This document shows, piece by piece, positions 1 to 4,736 of a stretch of DNA of 11,320 bases. The notes under the pieces were generated by a model, which did no database searches, was not told where the DNA came from, and saw only the letters and a list, made by a program, of their open reading frames with translations. Origin of the DNA: Candidatus Nomurabacteria bacterium (GTDB lineage: Bacteria > Patescibacteriota > Minisyncoccia > Phycocordibacterales > UBA9973); the NCBI GenBank assembly GCA_943354205.1, contig CALRBJ010000016.1:1-11320 (forward strand), in the 5' to 3' direction. The translations under genes and the position numbers were made by a program. Positions within the stretch are counted from its first letter, which is position 1; each line of letters begins with the position of its first letter.

Positions 1-1538
1 GGCACCAAGATGGAACTTAACGGTTCCGAAGACGAATTCAAGCGGACGGCGCAAAGCGCCGACCAAGGATTTTTTGGCGGGATTGCAAGGGAATTCAGAA
101 TTTCTGGCGCGCTTGCGCGCACTAATTTGTTTTGGAGGAGGAGGTTCGAGCCAAAGACTTTTTTGGCAGCAACCTTTTTATTCAAAAGGTTGCTATCCAA
201 TGCAATTTTTTCCATATCCGAAGCCTCGGTTATCCATTTTTGCATCGGTTCGAGCCAATGTTTCTGCTTTTGTTGATTACGAGATATTTCTTCCTCAAGC
301 GACTTTTTCTCGGAAAGAAGTTTTGCTTTTTCAGTACGATAAACTTCTTTTTCTATATCTTGTTCCAGATACCCATCTAAAAGTCGTTGAAGCTTCACTG
401 TCATCTCGGAAATGGTTTTTTGATTTTTCTCAACAAAAGCAGAAACAGATTGGGTGGATTCCTTTCTGTCGTCTTCCAGACGACCGTTAAAATATTCCGC
501 CCAATCTTGTGGCATAGAAACTTTTTGAAGAAGTGATGAGATTTGTTCGTCCAAGGCTTCCTGGCGAATACAAGGTTCAGGACATTTCATATCTCGTCTT
601 TTCTTGGAGCAGTGGTAATAAGTATAAAAATGTTGTGTACCGTTTATCTGGGTCTTCACCTTGTATTCGCCAGTGATCATCATTCCGCAAGTGGCACATG
701 AAATTAAACCACAATATGCTTGAGGTTCGTTTTTCATTTTATGTCTTGGACGACCTCTCTGTTTCATCACTTCTTGGACTTTATCAAAAAGTTTCTTTGA
801 CACGATTGGCTCGAATTTTCCTTCGTACACTTCGCCGGAATATCTGAAGTGTCCGTAATAAAAAGGGTTGGAAAGAATGAAAGTTGCTCTGGTTCTGTGG
901 ATTTTCTTTCCATGTTTTGTCAAAAGTTGGTTTTGCGCCAAAAACATACCGACAGTATCGAGCGTTTGATTACCTTCTGCATACATTTCAAACGCTTTGC
1001 GGATGATAGGCGCGGATTTTTTGTCTATGACAATAGTTTTTGTGCGCGAGTCGTTGATATATCCCACAGGAGATAATCCTGGATATTCTCCGCGCCTGAC
1101 CTTTTGACGCAAACCTCTTTTGGTATTTTCGGAAAGAGAATCCACGTAGTATTTACTTTGCCCGAAAGCCATGTTTAACATGAACTTTCCTTGCGAAGTG
1201 GAATCACACCAAAAAGTTGGAAATTTAAGGCTCGCAAGTTTCCCTGTGTCGAGGAGATAGATTATCTTTCCACCGTCAATACTATTTCTTGCGAGACGAT
1301 CCGGATGCCAAGAGAGAATAGAATCTGCTTCGCCCTTTTCGATACACCTCATCATTTCGTTGAAAATCGGACGACCAGGAATTTTGGCAGATTGTTTTTC
1401 TATAAACTCTTGGGCGATGTTCAGATTCTCTCGCTTGGCATAGTCTCGCAATTCTTGAAGCTGTGCCTCAATACTCAAAACCTGCTTGTCCTCGACATCA
1501 GTGGATTTGCGAGCATACAAAAAGAATTTTTGTTCCAT
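1..1538 (-). CDS. Large serine recombinase (site-specific recombinase/integrase), 3' end beyond window
   Basis: The frame is open from ATG at 1538-1536 to the window edge (512 complete codons, no stop), so the C-terminus is not seen. The N-terminal resolvase domain (about residues 4-140) has YARKS with catalytic Ser12, then SIEAQ near 22-26, GRPIF, and the WHPDRLARN arginine motif. A recombinase domain follows (about 148-250, around GEYPGLSPVGY). A zinc ribbon has cysteines at 281, 284, 310 and 319, followed by a coiled coil (about 360-415), the order typical of large serine integrases. From about residue 464 the protein is encoded by terminal repeat A and is probably read-through rather than a functional domain. 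The last visible residues, ILVP, are in the frame that often continues as RAGFEPAT in CPR recombinases, an antisense reading of a tRNA 3' half. The start sits 10 nt after an extended -10 and has no Shine-Dalgarno. The enzyme should integrate and excise the element. Confidence 0.9.
   Translation of the reverse strand, partial: MEQKFFLYARKSTDVEDKQVLSIEAQLQELRDYAKRENLNIAQEFIEKQSAKIPGRPIFNEMMRCIEKGEADSILSWHPDRLARNSIDGGKIIYLLDTGKLASLKFPTFWCDSTSQGKFMLNMAFGQSKYYVDSLSENTKRGLRQKVRRGEYPGLSPVGYINDSRTKTIVIDKKSAPIIRKAFEMYAEGNQTLDTVGMFLAQNQLLTKHGKKIHRTRATFILSNPFYYGHFRYSGEVYEGKFEPIVSKKLFDKVQEVMKQRGRPRHKMKNEPQAYCGLISCATCGMMITGEYKVKTQINGTQHFYTYYHCSKKRRDMKCPEPCIRQEALDEQISSLLQKVSMPQDWAEYFNGRLEDDRKESTQSVSAFVEKNQKTISEMTVKLQRLLDGYLEQDIEKEVYRTEKAKLLSEKKSLEEEISRNQQKQKHWLEPMQKWITEASDMEKIALDSNLLNKKVAAKKVFGSNLLLQNKLVRASAPEILNSLAIPPKNPWSALCAVRLNSSSEPLSSILV
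3..8 (+). other. attL-like core, left element boundary
   Basis: CACCAA lies at the exact point where repeat A stops matching its inverted copy. The preceding GG and the sequence GGCACCA would suit the acceptor end, discriminator A and CCA of a plus-strand tRNA gene lying to the left. That gene is not visible, so this is an inference. The tRNA-Val in this window does not encode CCA, which weakens it slightly. Confidence 0.5.
3..210 (-). repeat. Terminal repeat A, left copy (3' end of the recombinase gene)
   Basis: Positions 3-149 are the exact reverse complement of 1598-1744, and 194-210 of 1581-1597. The 44 bases 150-193 are present only here. They include a hairpin, GCAACCTTTT at 169-178 with AAAAGGTTGC at 184-193. 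Other palindromes in the repeat are CGGCGC-AAA-GCGCCG (47-61) and GCGCGCTTGCGCGC (107-120). The match stops at base 3, where core CACCAA meets the flanking GG. The repeat overlaps the recombinase frame. Confidence 0.9.
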
Positions 1539-1548
1539 ATTATTTTTT

Positions 1549-1557
1549 ATTGTAGCA
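1549..1557 (-). promoter_or_regulatory. Extended -10 promoter of the recombinase
   Basis: The minus strand reads TGC-TACAAT, matching TGnTAnnnT. A TTTACA lies upstream, but only 14 nt away. Only 10 nt separate the -10 from the ATG at 1538, so the mRNA would be leaderless or nearly so. This agrees with the absence of a Shine-Dalgarno sequence. Confidence 0.5.
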
Positions 1558-1580
1558 CAAATTCTTTTTGTAAAGGATGC

Positions 1581-1744
1581 AAAAATTGCATTGGATATCG
1601 AACCTCCTCCTCCAAAACAAATTAGTGCGCGCAAGCGCGCCAGAAATTCTGAATTCCCTTGCAATCCCGCCAAAAAATCCTTGGTCGGCGCTTTGCGCCG
1701 TCCGCTTGAATTCGTCTTCGGAACCGTTAAGTTCCATCTTGGTG
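1581..1744 (+). pseudogene. Repeat A', inverted remnant of a second recombinase 3' end
   Basis: Read on the plus strand this segment repeats the last part of the recombinase gene (residues such as SNLLLQNKLVRASAPEIL) in inverted orientation. It has one clean 44-bp deletion relative to the left copy, ending exactly at the end of the 169-193 hairpin. Upstream of 1581 the similarity fades. It therefore looks like the tail of a second, oppositely oriented element whose recombinase is otherwise lost. It lies 43 bp upstream of the intact recombinase ATG and runs directly into repeat B through the core TTGGTG. Confidence 0.7.
1739..1744 (-). other. Internal attP-like core joining repeats A' and B
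   Basis: TTGGTG (CACCAA on the minus strand) is shared by the end of repeat A' and the start of repeat B. Both sides are element sequence, as expected for the joint of a circular form. A 7-bp inverted repeat, TAAGTTC (1728-1734) and GAACTTA (1764-1770), brackets it off-centre. It is inverted relative to the two boundary cores. Confidence 0.55.
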
Positions 1745-1800
1745 TGTCTTTACGACTCCGCTAGAACTTATTTTATCAAAAATTGCTGACAATATCCACA

Positions 1801-1875
1801 AGCGTTCCCCGCGCGCTTGCGCGCCTCTGTGCGAAGCACAGAGCTTCTGCTTTAGCAGAAGTGCGGGGAAACGCT
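1801..1875. other. Cloverleaf-like branched palindrome in repeat B
   Basis: An outer stem pairs AGCGTTCCCCGC (1801-1812) with GCGGGGAAACGCT (1863-1875), leaving one bulged base. It encloses three directly adjacent hairpins: GCGC-TT-GCGC (1813-1822), CTCTGTGC-GAA-GCACAGAG (1825-1843) and CTTCTGCT-TT-AGCAGAAG (1844-1861). Nearly every base is paired. The structure lacks tRNA consensus bases, so it is not a tRNA. It could act as a folded single strand or cruciform in recombination, or as RNA. The function is unknown. Confidence 0.8.
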
Positions 1876-1889
1876 AAATACATAATGGA

Positions 1890-1939
1890 CGAGATTTTGC
1901 GAAAGCAATTTTCTGGGGAAAGGATTTCGCAAAATCTCG
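1890..1939. repeat. Long stem-loop 1 in repeat B
   Basis: A perfect 15-bp stem, CGAGATTTTGCGAAA (1890-1904) with TTTCGCAAAATCTCG (1925-1939), holds a 20-nt loop containing TCTGGGGAA (1912-1920). The mirror copy is at 3990-4039. There is no T-run beside it, so it does not resemble a terminator. Confidence 0.85.
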
Positions 1940-1971
1940 GCTAATTCTTTTTGAAATGTTTTGGATTTGGA

Positions 1972-2014
1972 TTCCGCCCGCAGAAAGGGGTCTGGGGAAT
2001 GAATGCGGGCGGAA
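1972..2014. repeat. Long stem-loop 2 in repeat B
   Basis: A perfect 11-bp stem, TTCCGCCCGCA (1972-1982) with TGCGGGCGGAA (2004-2014), holds a 21-nt loop that again contains TCTGGGGAA (1991-1999). The mirror copy is at 3915-3957. The stem sequence is unrelated to stem-loop 1, while the loop motif is the same. Confidence 0.85.
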
Positions 2015-2047
2015 ACTTTTTTGATTTTGGCGGGGCGTGCAAAGAAA

Positions 2048-2077
2048 AAAGACCTAATCATTTCTGATTAGGTCTTT
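2048..2077 (-). terminator. Rho-independent terminator of lipoprotein gene 1
   Basis: A 13-bp stem, AAAGACCTAATCA (2048-2060) with TGATTAGGTCTTT (2065-2077), has a 4-nt loop. On the minus strand it is followed by a T-rich run. It lies 18 nt after the stop codon. Confidence 0.85.
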
Positions 2078-2094
2078 AAAATAAATTTGTTTTT

Positions 2095-2742
2095 TTACTC
2101 TTCCCAAAGAACTTTACCTGTTTTCTTTACCGAAACTCGTGTATGCCAACCGGAGCCAAGGTCATTGCTTTTAAAATAAGAAATCAAAAGTTTTGATGGA
2201 TTGTTAACTATAAAGTTATAAATCTCTTTGGCTTTTGTGTAACTATCTTCTTTCAATAACCCTCCTTTGACCACGATTCGATCAAAATTTTCCTTAGAAA
2301 TTTTATTGGCAGGTCTTAAAAAACTTGTTCCATGAACACAAATAGAATTGTGAAAATTTTCTGGAGCATTAGATGAATCAATAAATTCAATCATGCCAGA
2401 AAAAATGTTTGCTACGAAAACATAATCATTATTATCGTAAAAACTGTTATCACCATCGTAATAGTTCATAGAAGAATCATTTTTCTTATCTTCCTTGTAA
2501 TCCAATTTCAATTTTTTAGGAGTAAAACTAAAGTAATGTTTCTTGTCTTCTTCAGCTTGCTGTTTTTGCAATTCCAGAGTGCTTTTTTCGAGTTCAGCAT
2601 CAAATTTTGCAATTTCTTGCTGTTTCTCTTTTGCACTCTTTTCTTTTGGTGCGGAAACCATTTTAACGGTCTCTTTTGGTTCAGTGTTGCAAGAAGCAAG
2701 AAAGAACATTGTTACTGCGAAGGTAATAATTAATTTTGTCAT
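2095..2742 (-). CDS. Putative lipoprotein 1, function unknown
   Basis: I place the start at ATG 2742 (215 residues), not at the upstream ATG 2790, because this start gives a clean lipoprotein signal peptide: MTK, a hydrophobic core, and lipobox LASC with Cys18. The upstream start would add 16 polar residues and run through the leader stem-loop. The mature protein begins with a Lys/Glu/Gln-rich segment likely to form a coiled coil (about residues 25-70), then a mixed domain with the runs NYYDGDNSFYDNNDY and SGWHTRVSVKKTGKVLW. I recognise no family. It would sit on the outer face of the membrane. It is divergent from lipoprotein 2, with a mirrored promoter and a matching leader. No Shine-Dalgarno is present; the pre-ATG sequence is A-rich. 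Confidence 0.8.
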   Translation of the reverse strand: MTKLIITFAVTMFFLASCNTEPKETVKMVSAPKEKSAKEKQQEIAKFDAELEKSTLELQKQQAEEDKKHYFSFTPKKLKLDYKEDKKNDSSMNYYDGDNSFYDNNDYVFVANIFSGMIEFIDSSNAPENFHNSICVHGTSFLRPANKISKENFDRIVVKGGLLKEDSYTKAKEIYNFIVNNPSKLLISYFKSNDLGSGWHTRVSVKKTGKVLWEE

Positions 2743-2857
2743 ATTTTGTTTGATTTTAATTGTTTGTGAATTTTGAAAGTTATCGGACAAGCCAAAAAAT
2801 TAGCGTTTCTGATAACTTTCAAAATAACCCTTAAAAATCAAACTATTTAAAAGAACT
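2743..2857 (-). promoter_or_regulatory. Structured 5' leader of lipoprotein gene 1
   Basis: The predicted RNA begins AGTTCTTTTAAATA. Outer stem P1 pairs plus-strand positions 2831-2843 with 2748-2759 (GTTTGATTTT against AAAATCAAAC, with a bulge), ending 5 nt before the ATG. It encloses P2, a perfect 15-bp stem of 2770-2784 with 2811-2825 and a 26-nt loop containing ACG and AATTTTTTGG. An unpaired CAAACAAT lies between P2 and P1'. The layout matches the leader of the divergent gene. Confidence 0.7.
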
Positions 2858-2863
2858 ACGCAC

Positions 2864-2892
2864 AGTATAGCAGAAAAGACTTGACTTGTCAA
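2864..2892 (-). promoter_or_regulatory. Sigma70-type promoter of lipoprotein gene 1
   Basis: On the minus strand, TTGACA (2892-2887) is separated by 17 nt from TATACT (2869-2864), preceded by TGC (extended -10). The start is predicted near 2857, leaving a leader of about 115 nt. The -35 box directly abuts that of the opposing promoter. Confidence 0.85.
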
Positions 2893-2909
2893 GGTTTTCG
2901 TGCTACACT
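2881..2909 (+). promoter_or_regulatory. Sigma70-type promoter of lipoprotein gene 2
   Basis: TTGACT (2881-2886) is separated by 17 nt from TACACT (2904-2909), preceded by TGC. The start is predicted near 2916, giving a leader of about 102 nt. Together with the minus-strand promoter it forms the palindrome CTTGAC-TT-GTCAAG, so RNA polymerase could probably occupy only one side at a time. Confidence 0.85.
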
Positions 2910-2915
2910 ACTTCA

Positions 2916-3017
2916 AGTTCTTTTAAATATCGATTTTGGGAGAAATTTGGTTATTTTTCTACGGAAAAAATTCTTTGGGAAAATAACCAAATTTCAAACA
3001 ATTAAAAATCGATACAT
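2916..3017 (+). promoter_or_regulatory. Structured 5' leader of lipoprotein gene 2
   Basis: The predicted RNA begins AGTTCTTTTAAATA, as in the divergent gene. P1 pairs TATCGATTTT (2928-2937) with AAAATCGATA (3005-3014), ending 3 nt before the ATG. P2 is a perfect 16-bp stem, 2942-2957 with 2980-2995, and its loop contains ACG and AATTCTTTGG. CAAACAATT lies between P2 and P1'. The stems differ in sequence from those of the other leader but keep the pairing, which favours a selected RNA fold. P1 could mask the ribosome landing site. Confidence 0.7.
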
Positions 3018-3719
3018 ATGAAAAAAATAATTTTAACATTCGCAACAGCCTTAGTGGCTCTTACATTCACAAGTTGTTCAGATTCTTCTGACCAAAAATT
3101 ATCTCAAATTACCAGTGCTGATACTTCCATTGTTTACAGTAAAGGTATGCGTGGTACTAATTACAACCACGGAGTAAAGGTTAAACCCAACATTGCAGAG
3201 TGTATTTATGAAAATACCGTAAAAGGATACACACTGACAGTTAGGGATTCAATTTTTGGGTATAAAGTTTCAAGGATAGTAATACTTGAAGATTATACTT
3301 ATGGAAGTACTCAAACCAAAAAAATCTTTTTTGATCATGAGAATGATGGTCAGATAGATTCAACTGAAATCCATAATTATGAATGGGTCATTGGTAATAA
3401 ATCCAGCGAAGATTATCGCACTTGTACATCTGTAGAAGTTGTCAAAAAAGACAAAAAGCTACAGAACGAGTACAACGATCTTATGACAACAAAAAATATT
3501 ATTGATGGTTATGTCAAAGAACGGATGAATGGCAAGTACACTTCCAAAGATTACGAACAGGCAGCCGATGTTAGGTCTTATGACCATAATTCTGACAATA
3601 CTTATGTTGAAGAAGAAACTGAAGGTTGGAATGTTAATATTCATGATTATTTATGGATAGTAAGGTATGAATTAAATGGCAGCTCTCATTTAGCAGCCGC
3701 CAATATTCTTATTCCTTAG
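3018..3719 (+). CDS. Putative lipoprotein 2, function unknown
   Basis: The 233-residue product begins with MKK, a hydrophobic core and lipobox FTSC (Cys20), a type II signal peptide predicting a membrane-anchored surface protein. The remainder is polar and looks soluble. At about residues 108-119, DHENDGQIDSTE resembles an EF-hand or dockerin-like calcium loop (acidic residues at loop positions 1, 3, 5, 9 and 12, Gly at 6), though only one such loop is present. The C-terminus reads WIVRYELNGSSHLAAANILIP. No family is recognised. The signal peptide and leader resemble those of lipoprotein 1, but the mature parts do not look alike. There is no Shine-Dalgarno. Confidence 0.82.
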   Translation: MKKIILTFATALVALTFTSCSDSSDQKLSQITSADTSIVYSKGMRGTNYNHGVKVKPNIAECIYENTVKGYTLTVRDSIFGYKVSRIVILEDYTYGSTQTKKIFFDHENDGQIDSTEIHNYEWVIGNKSSEDYRTCTSVEVVKKDKKLQNEYNDLMTTKNIIDGYVKERMNGKYTSKDYEQAADVRSYDHNSDNTYVEEETEGWNVNIHDYLWIVRYELNGSSHLAAANILIP

Positions 3720-3742
3720 TAATTATTACCGGAAAACTTTTT

Positions 3743-3782
3743 AAAGAGGAATTTCAATTTTGAAATTCCTCTTTTTCTTTTT
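3743..3782 (+). terminator. Rho-independent terminator of lipoprotein gene 2
   Basis: A perfect 15-bp stem, AAAGAGGAATTTCAA (3743-3757) with TTGAAATTCCTCTTT (3760-3774), has a 2-nt loop and is followed by a T-rich tract. It starts 23 nt after the stop codon. Confidence 0.88.
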
Positions 3783-4053
3783 TATAAGGGAGCAAATTTG
3801 TGTGCGCACGGGTGGGTGGGGCAAACACAAACTAACTTCGTATTTTGGCTTTGCCAAAATATCAATATATGTATTTTGAATTCTTAATGCACGCCCCGCC
3901 AAAATCAAAAAAGTTTCCGCCCGCATTCATTCCCCAGACCCCTTTCTGCGGGCGGAATCCAAATCCAAAACATTTCAAAAAGAATTAGCCGAGATTTTGC
4001 GAAATCCTTTCCCCAGAAAATTGCTTTCGCAAAATCTCGTCCATTATGTATTT

Positions 4054-4128
4054 AGCGTTTCCCCGCACTTCTGCTAAAGCAGAAGCTCTGTGCTTCGCAC
4101 AGAGGCGCGCAAGCGCGCGGGGAACGCT
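4054..4128. other. Cloverleaf-like branched palindrome in repeat B'
   Basis: This is the exact mirror copy of the branched palindrome at 1801-1875, with an outer stem and three hairpins. Confidence 0.8.
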
Positions 4129-4153
4129 TGTGGATATTGTCAGCAATTTTTGA

Positions 4154-4159
4154 TAAAAT
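4154..4159 (+). promoter_or_regulatory. Possible outward-facing -10 in repeat B'
   Basis: TGA-TAAAAT matches an extended -10 and points out of the element towards the hsp20 terminator. The mirror copy (minus strand, 1775-1770) points through repeat A' towards the recombinase promoter. No good -35 sits at 16-18 nt, so the call is weak. Confidence 0.25.
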
Positions 4160-4184
4160 AAGTTCTAGCGGAGTCGTAAAGACA

Positions 4185-4190
4185 CACCAA
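4185..4190 (+). other. attR-like core, right element boundary
   Basis: CACCAA lies where repeat B' stops matching repeat B. The next bases are the arm of the hsp20 terminator. The empty site reconstructed from both edges would read GGCACCAAAACTAAAAAA, that is, a possible tRNA end followed directly by a terminator. Confidence 0.5.
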
Positions 4191-4224
4191 AACTAAAAAA
4201 TCCCTGTAGGGATTTTTTAGTTTT
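4189..4224. terminator. Bidirectional terminator after hsp20
   Basis: A 16-bp perfect stem, AAAACTAAAAAATCCC (4189-4204) with GGGATTTTTTAGTTTT (4209-4224), has loop TGTA. T-rich sides let it work on both strands. It ends the valS-PrsW-hsp20 unit. The element core ends inside its outer arm, so before insertion it probably also served a gene on the left. Confidence 0.85.
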
Positions 4225-4727
4225 TATAGAGACTTCACTCTCAAATTTGTTTTCTTTTCTTTGTCTATCTTTGGGAGCTTGATGATGAGGAGACCGTGCT
4301 TTTCAATCGCTTCGGCTTCTTCTGGTTCTACTTCTTGGGGCAGGAGGATGGTGCGGGAAAATGCACCCCAGTAGAGCTCTTTTACGAAATAATTGTCTTC
4401 CGAGATGGTGCGGTTTTCTTCGCGCTTGCCCTTGATGGTGACCATATCGCGAGTGATGTTTACTTGCAAATCATCGGGGCGCACGCCGGCCACCATGGTT
4501 TGAAGCACGATTTCGGTCGGGGTTTGGTACACGTCGACAGTCAGTTCGCCGACGCTTTCTTCCTCTTCCATCCAATTCTGCACTTCTTTGCCTTTTTTAT
4601 CGCCATTTTTAACTGGAATATTTTTTATGCTTCCGGGTTTTGGCTCTTCTATTTCAAAATCCTCGTCGTCGAGGCGGACACTGCCGGTGAGTCTTTCAAA
4701 AAATGATCTTTTTTTCTTTCCAAACAT
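4224..4727 (-). CDS. hsp20: Hsp20/alpha-crystallin family small heat shock protein
   Basis: The 167-residue product has a charged, probably disordered N-terminal part (about 1-60, rich in Lys, Asp and Glu) and an alpha-crystallin domain (about 61-160). The domain starts with the ELTVDVYQTPTEIVLQTMVAGV beta-strand segment and contains DMVTIKGKRE and the signature GLLIIKLPK near 148-156. Small heat shock proteins are ATP-independent holdases in the cytoplasm that keep unfolding proteins soluble. The usual C-terminal I-x-I motif is not obvious; the end reads TNLRVKSL, where L-R-V could stand in. The gene is last in the operon, 9 nt after the PrsW gene, without a Shine-Dalgarno. Confidence 0.92.
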   Translation of the reverse strand: MFGKKKRSFFERLTGSVRLDDEDFEIEEPKPGSIKNIPVKNGDKKGKEVQNWMEEEESVGELTVDVYQTPTEIVLQTMVAGVRPDDLQVNITRDMVTIKGKREENRTISEDNYFVKELYWGAFSRTILLPQEVEPEEAEAIEKHGLLIIKLPKIDKEKKTNLRVKSL

Positions 4728-4736
4728 ATATTTTTA

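Larger units (their letters stand above)
1739..2041 (+). repeat. Inverted repeat B, left arm (303 bp)
   Basis: Bases 1739-2041 are the reverse complement of 3888-4190. I found no mismatch or indel when reading both arms; paired positions always sum to 5929. The arm holds no credible gene. It has a branched palindrome (1801-1875) and two long stem-loops (1890-1939 and 1972-2014). A minus-strand frame crossing it (1852-2061) has no recognisable features and follows the palindromes, so I do not call it coding. Confidence 0.95.
3..4190. mobile_element. Integrated serine-recombinase element with lipoprotein cassette
   Basis: The segment is bounded by the same 6-bp sequence, CACCAA, at 3-8 and 4185-4190 in direct orientation. 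It contains a large serine recombinase, an inverted copy of that gene's 3' end, and two lipoprotein genes between 303-bp inverted repeats. Reading inward, the left edge joins core to repeat A and the right edge joins repeat B to core. The internal site at 1739-1744 joins A, core and B together, as an attP should. Removing the element would rejoin GG-CACCAA to the hsp20 terminator. The cassette is AT-rich compared with the housekeeping genes to the right. No transposase, toxin-antitoxin or replication gene is visible. The left boundary rests on only two bases of flanking sequence, so the extent is an inference. Confidence 0.6.
3888..4190 (-). repeat. Inverted repeat B', right arm (303 bp)
   Basis: This is the mirror copy of 1739-2041. 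It carries the same structures in reverse order: stem-loops at 3915-3957 and 3990-4039 and the branched palindrome at 4054-4128. Its outer end meets the hsp20 terminator. Between the lipoprotein-2 terminator and this arm, 3781-3887 holds only a small hairpin, TATTTTGGC-TTT-GCCAAAATA at 3841-3861. Confidence 0.95.

Noticed and set aside
10..490. Plus-strand frames opposite the recombinase
   Set aside because: They lie antisense to a well-supported recombinase frame and have no motifs.
1801..1875. tRNA gene in the branched palindrome
   Set aside because: It has four stems in total, but no D-loop or T-loop consensus, no anticodon loop of seven bases and loops of only 2-3 nt.
1852..2061. Minus-strand frame of 69 codons within repeat B, with a near-copy frame from 3741 to 3926
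   Set aside because: It follows the palindromes of the repeat and has no start context or recognisable protein features. It is explained by the inverted repeat.
2743..2790. Upstream start for lipoprotein 1 (MSDNFQNSQ...)
   Set aside because: It would place 16 polar residues before a lipoprotein signal peptide and overlap the leader stems. ATG 2742 fits much better.
1739..4190. Classical insertion sequence or integron with attC sites
   Set aside because: No transposase or tyrosine integrase is present, I see no target-site duplication around the 303-bp arms other than the shared core, and attC R-box consensus is absent.
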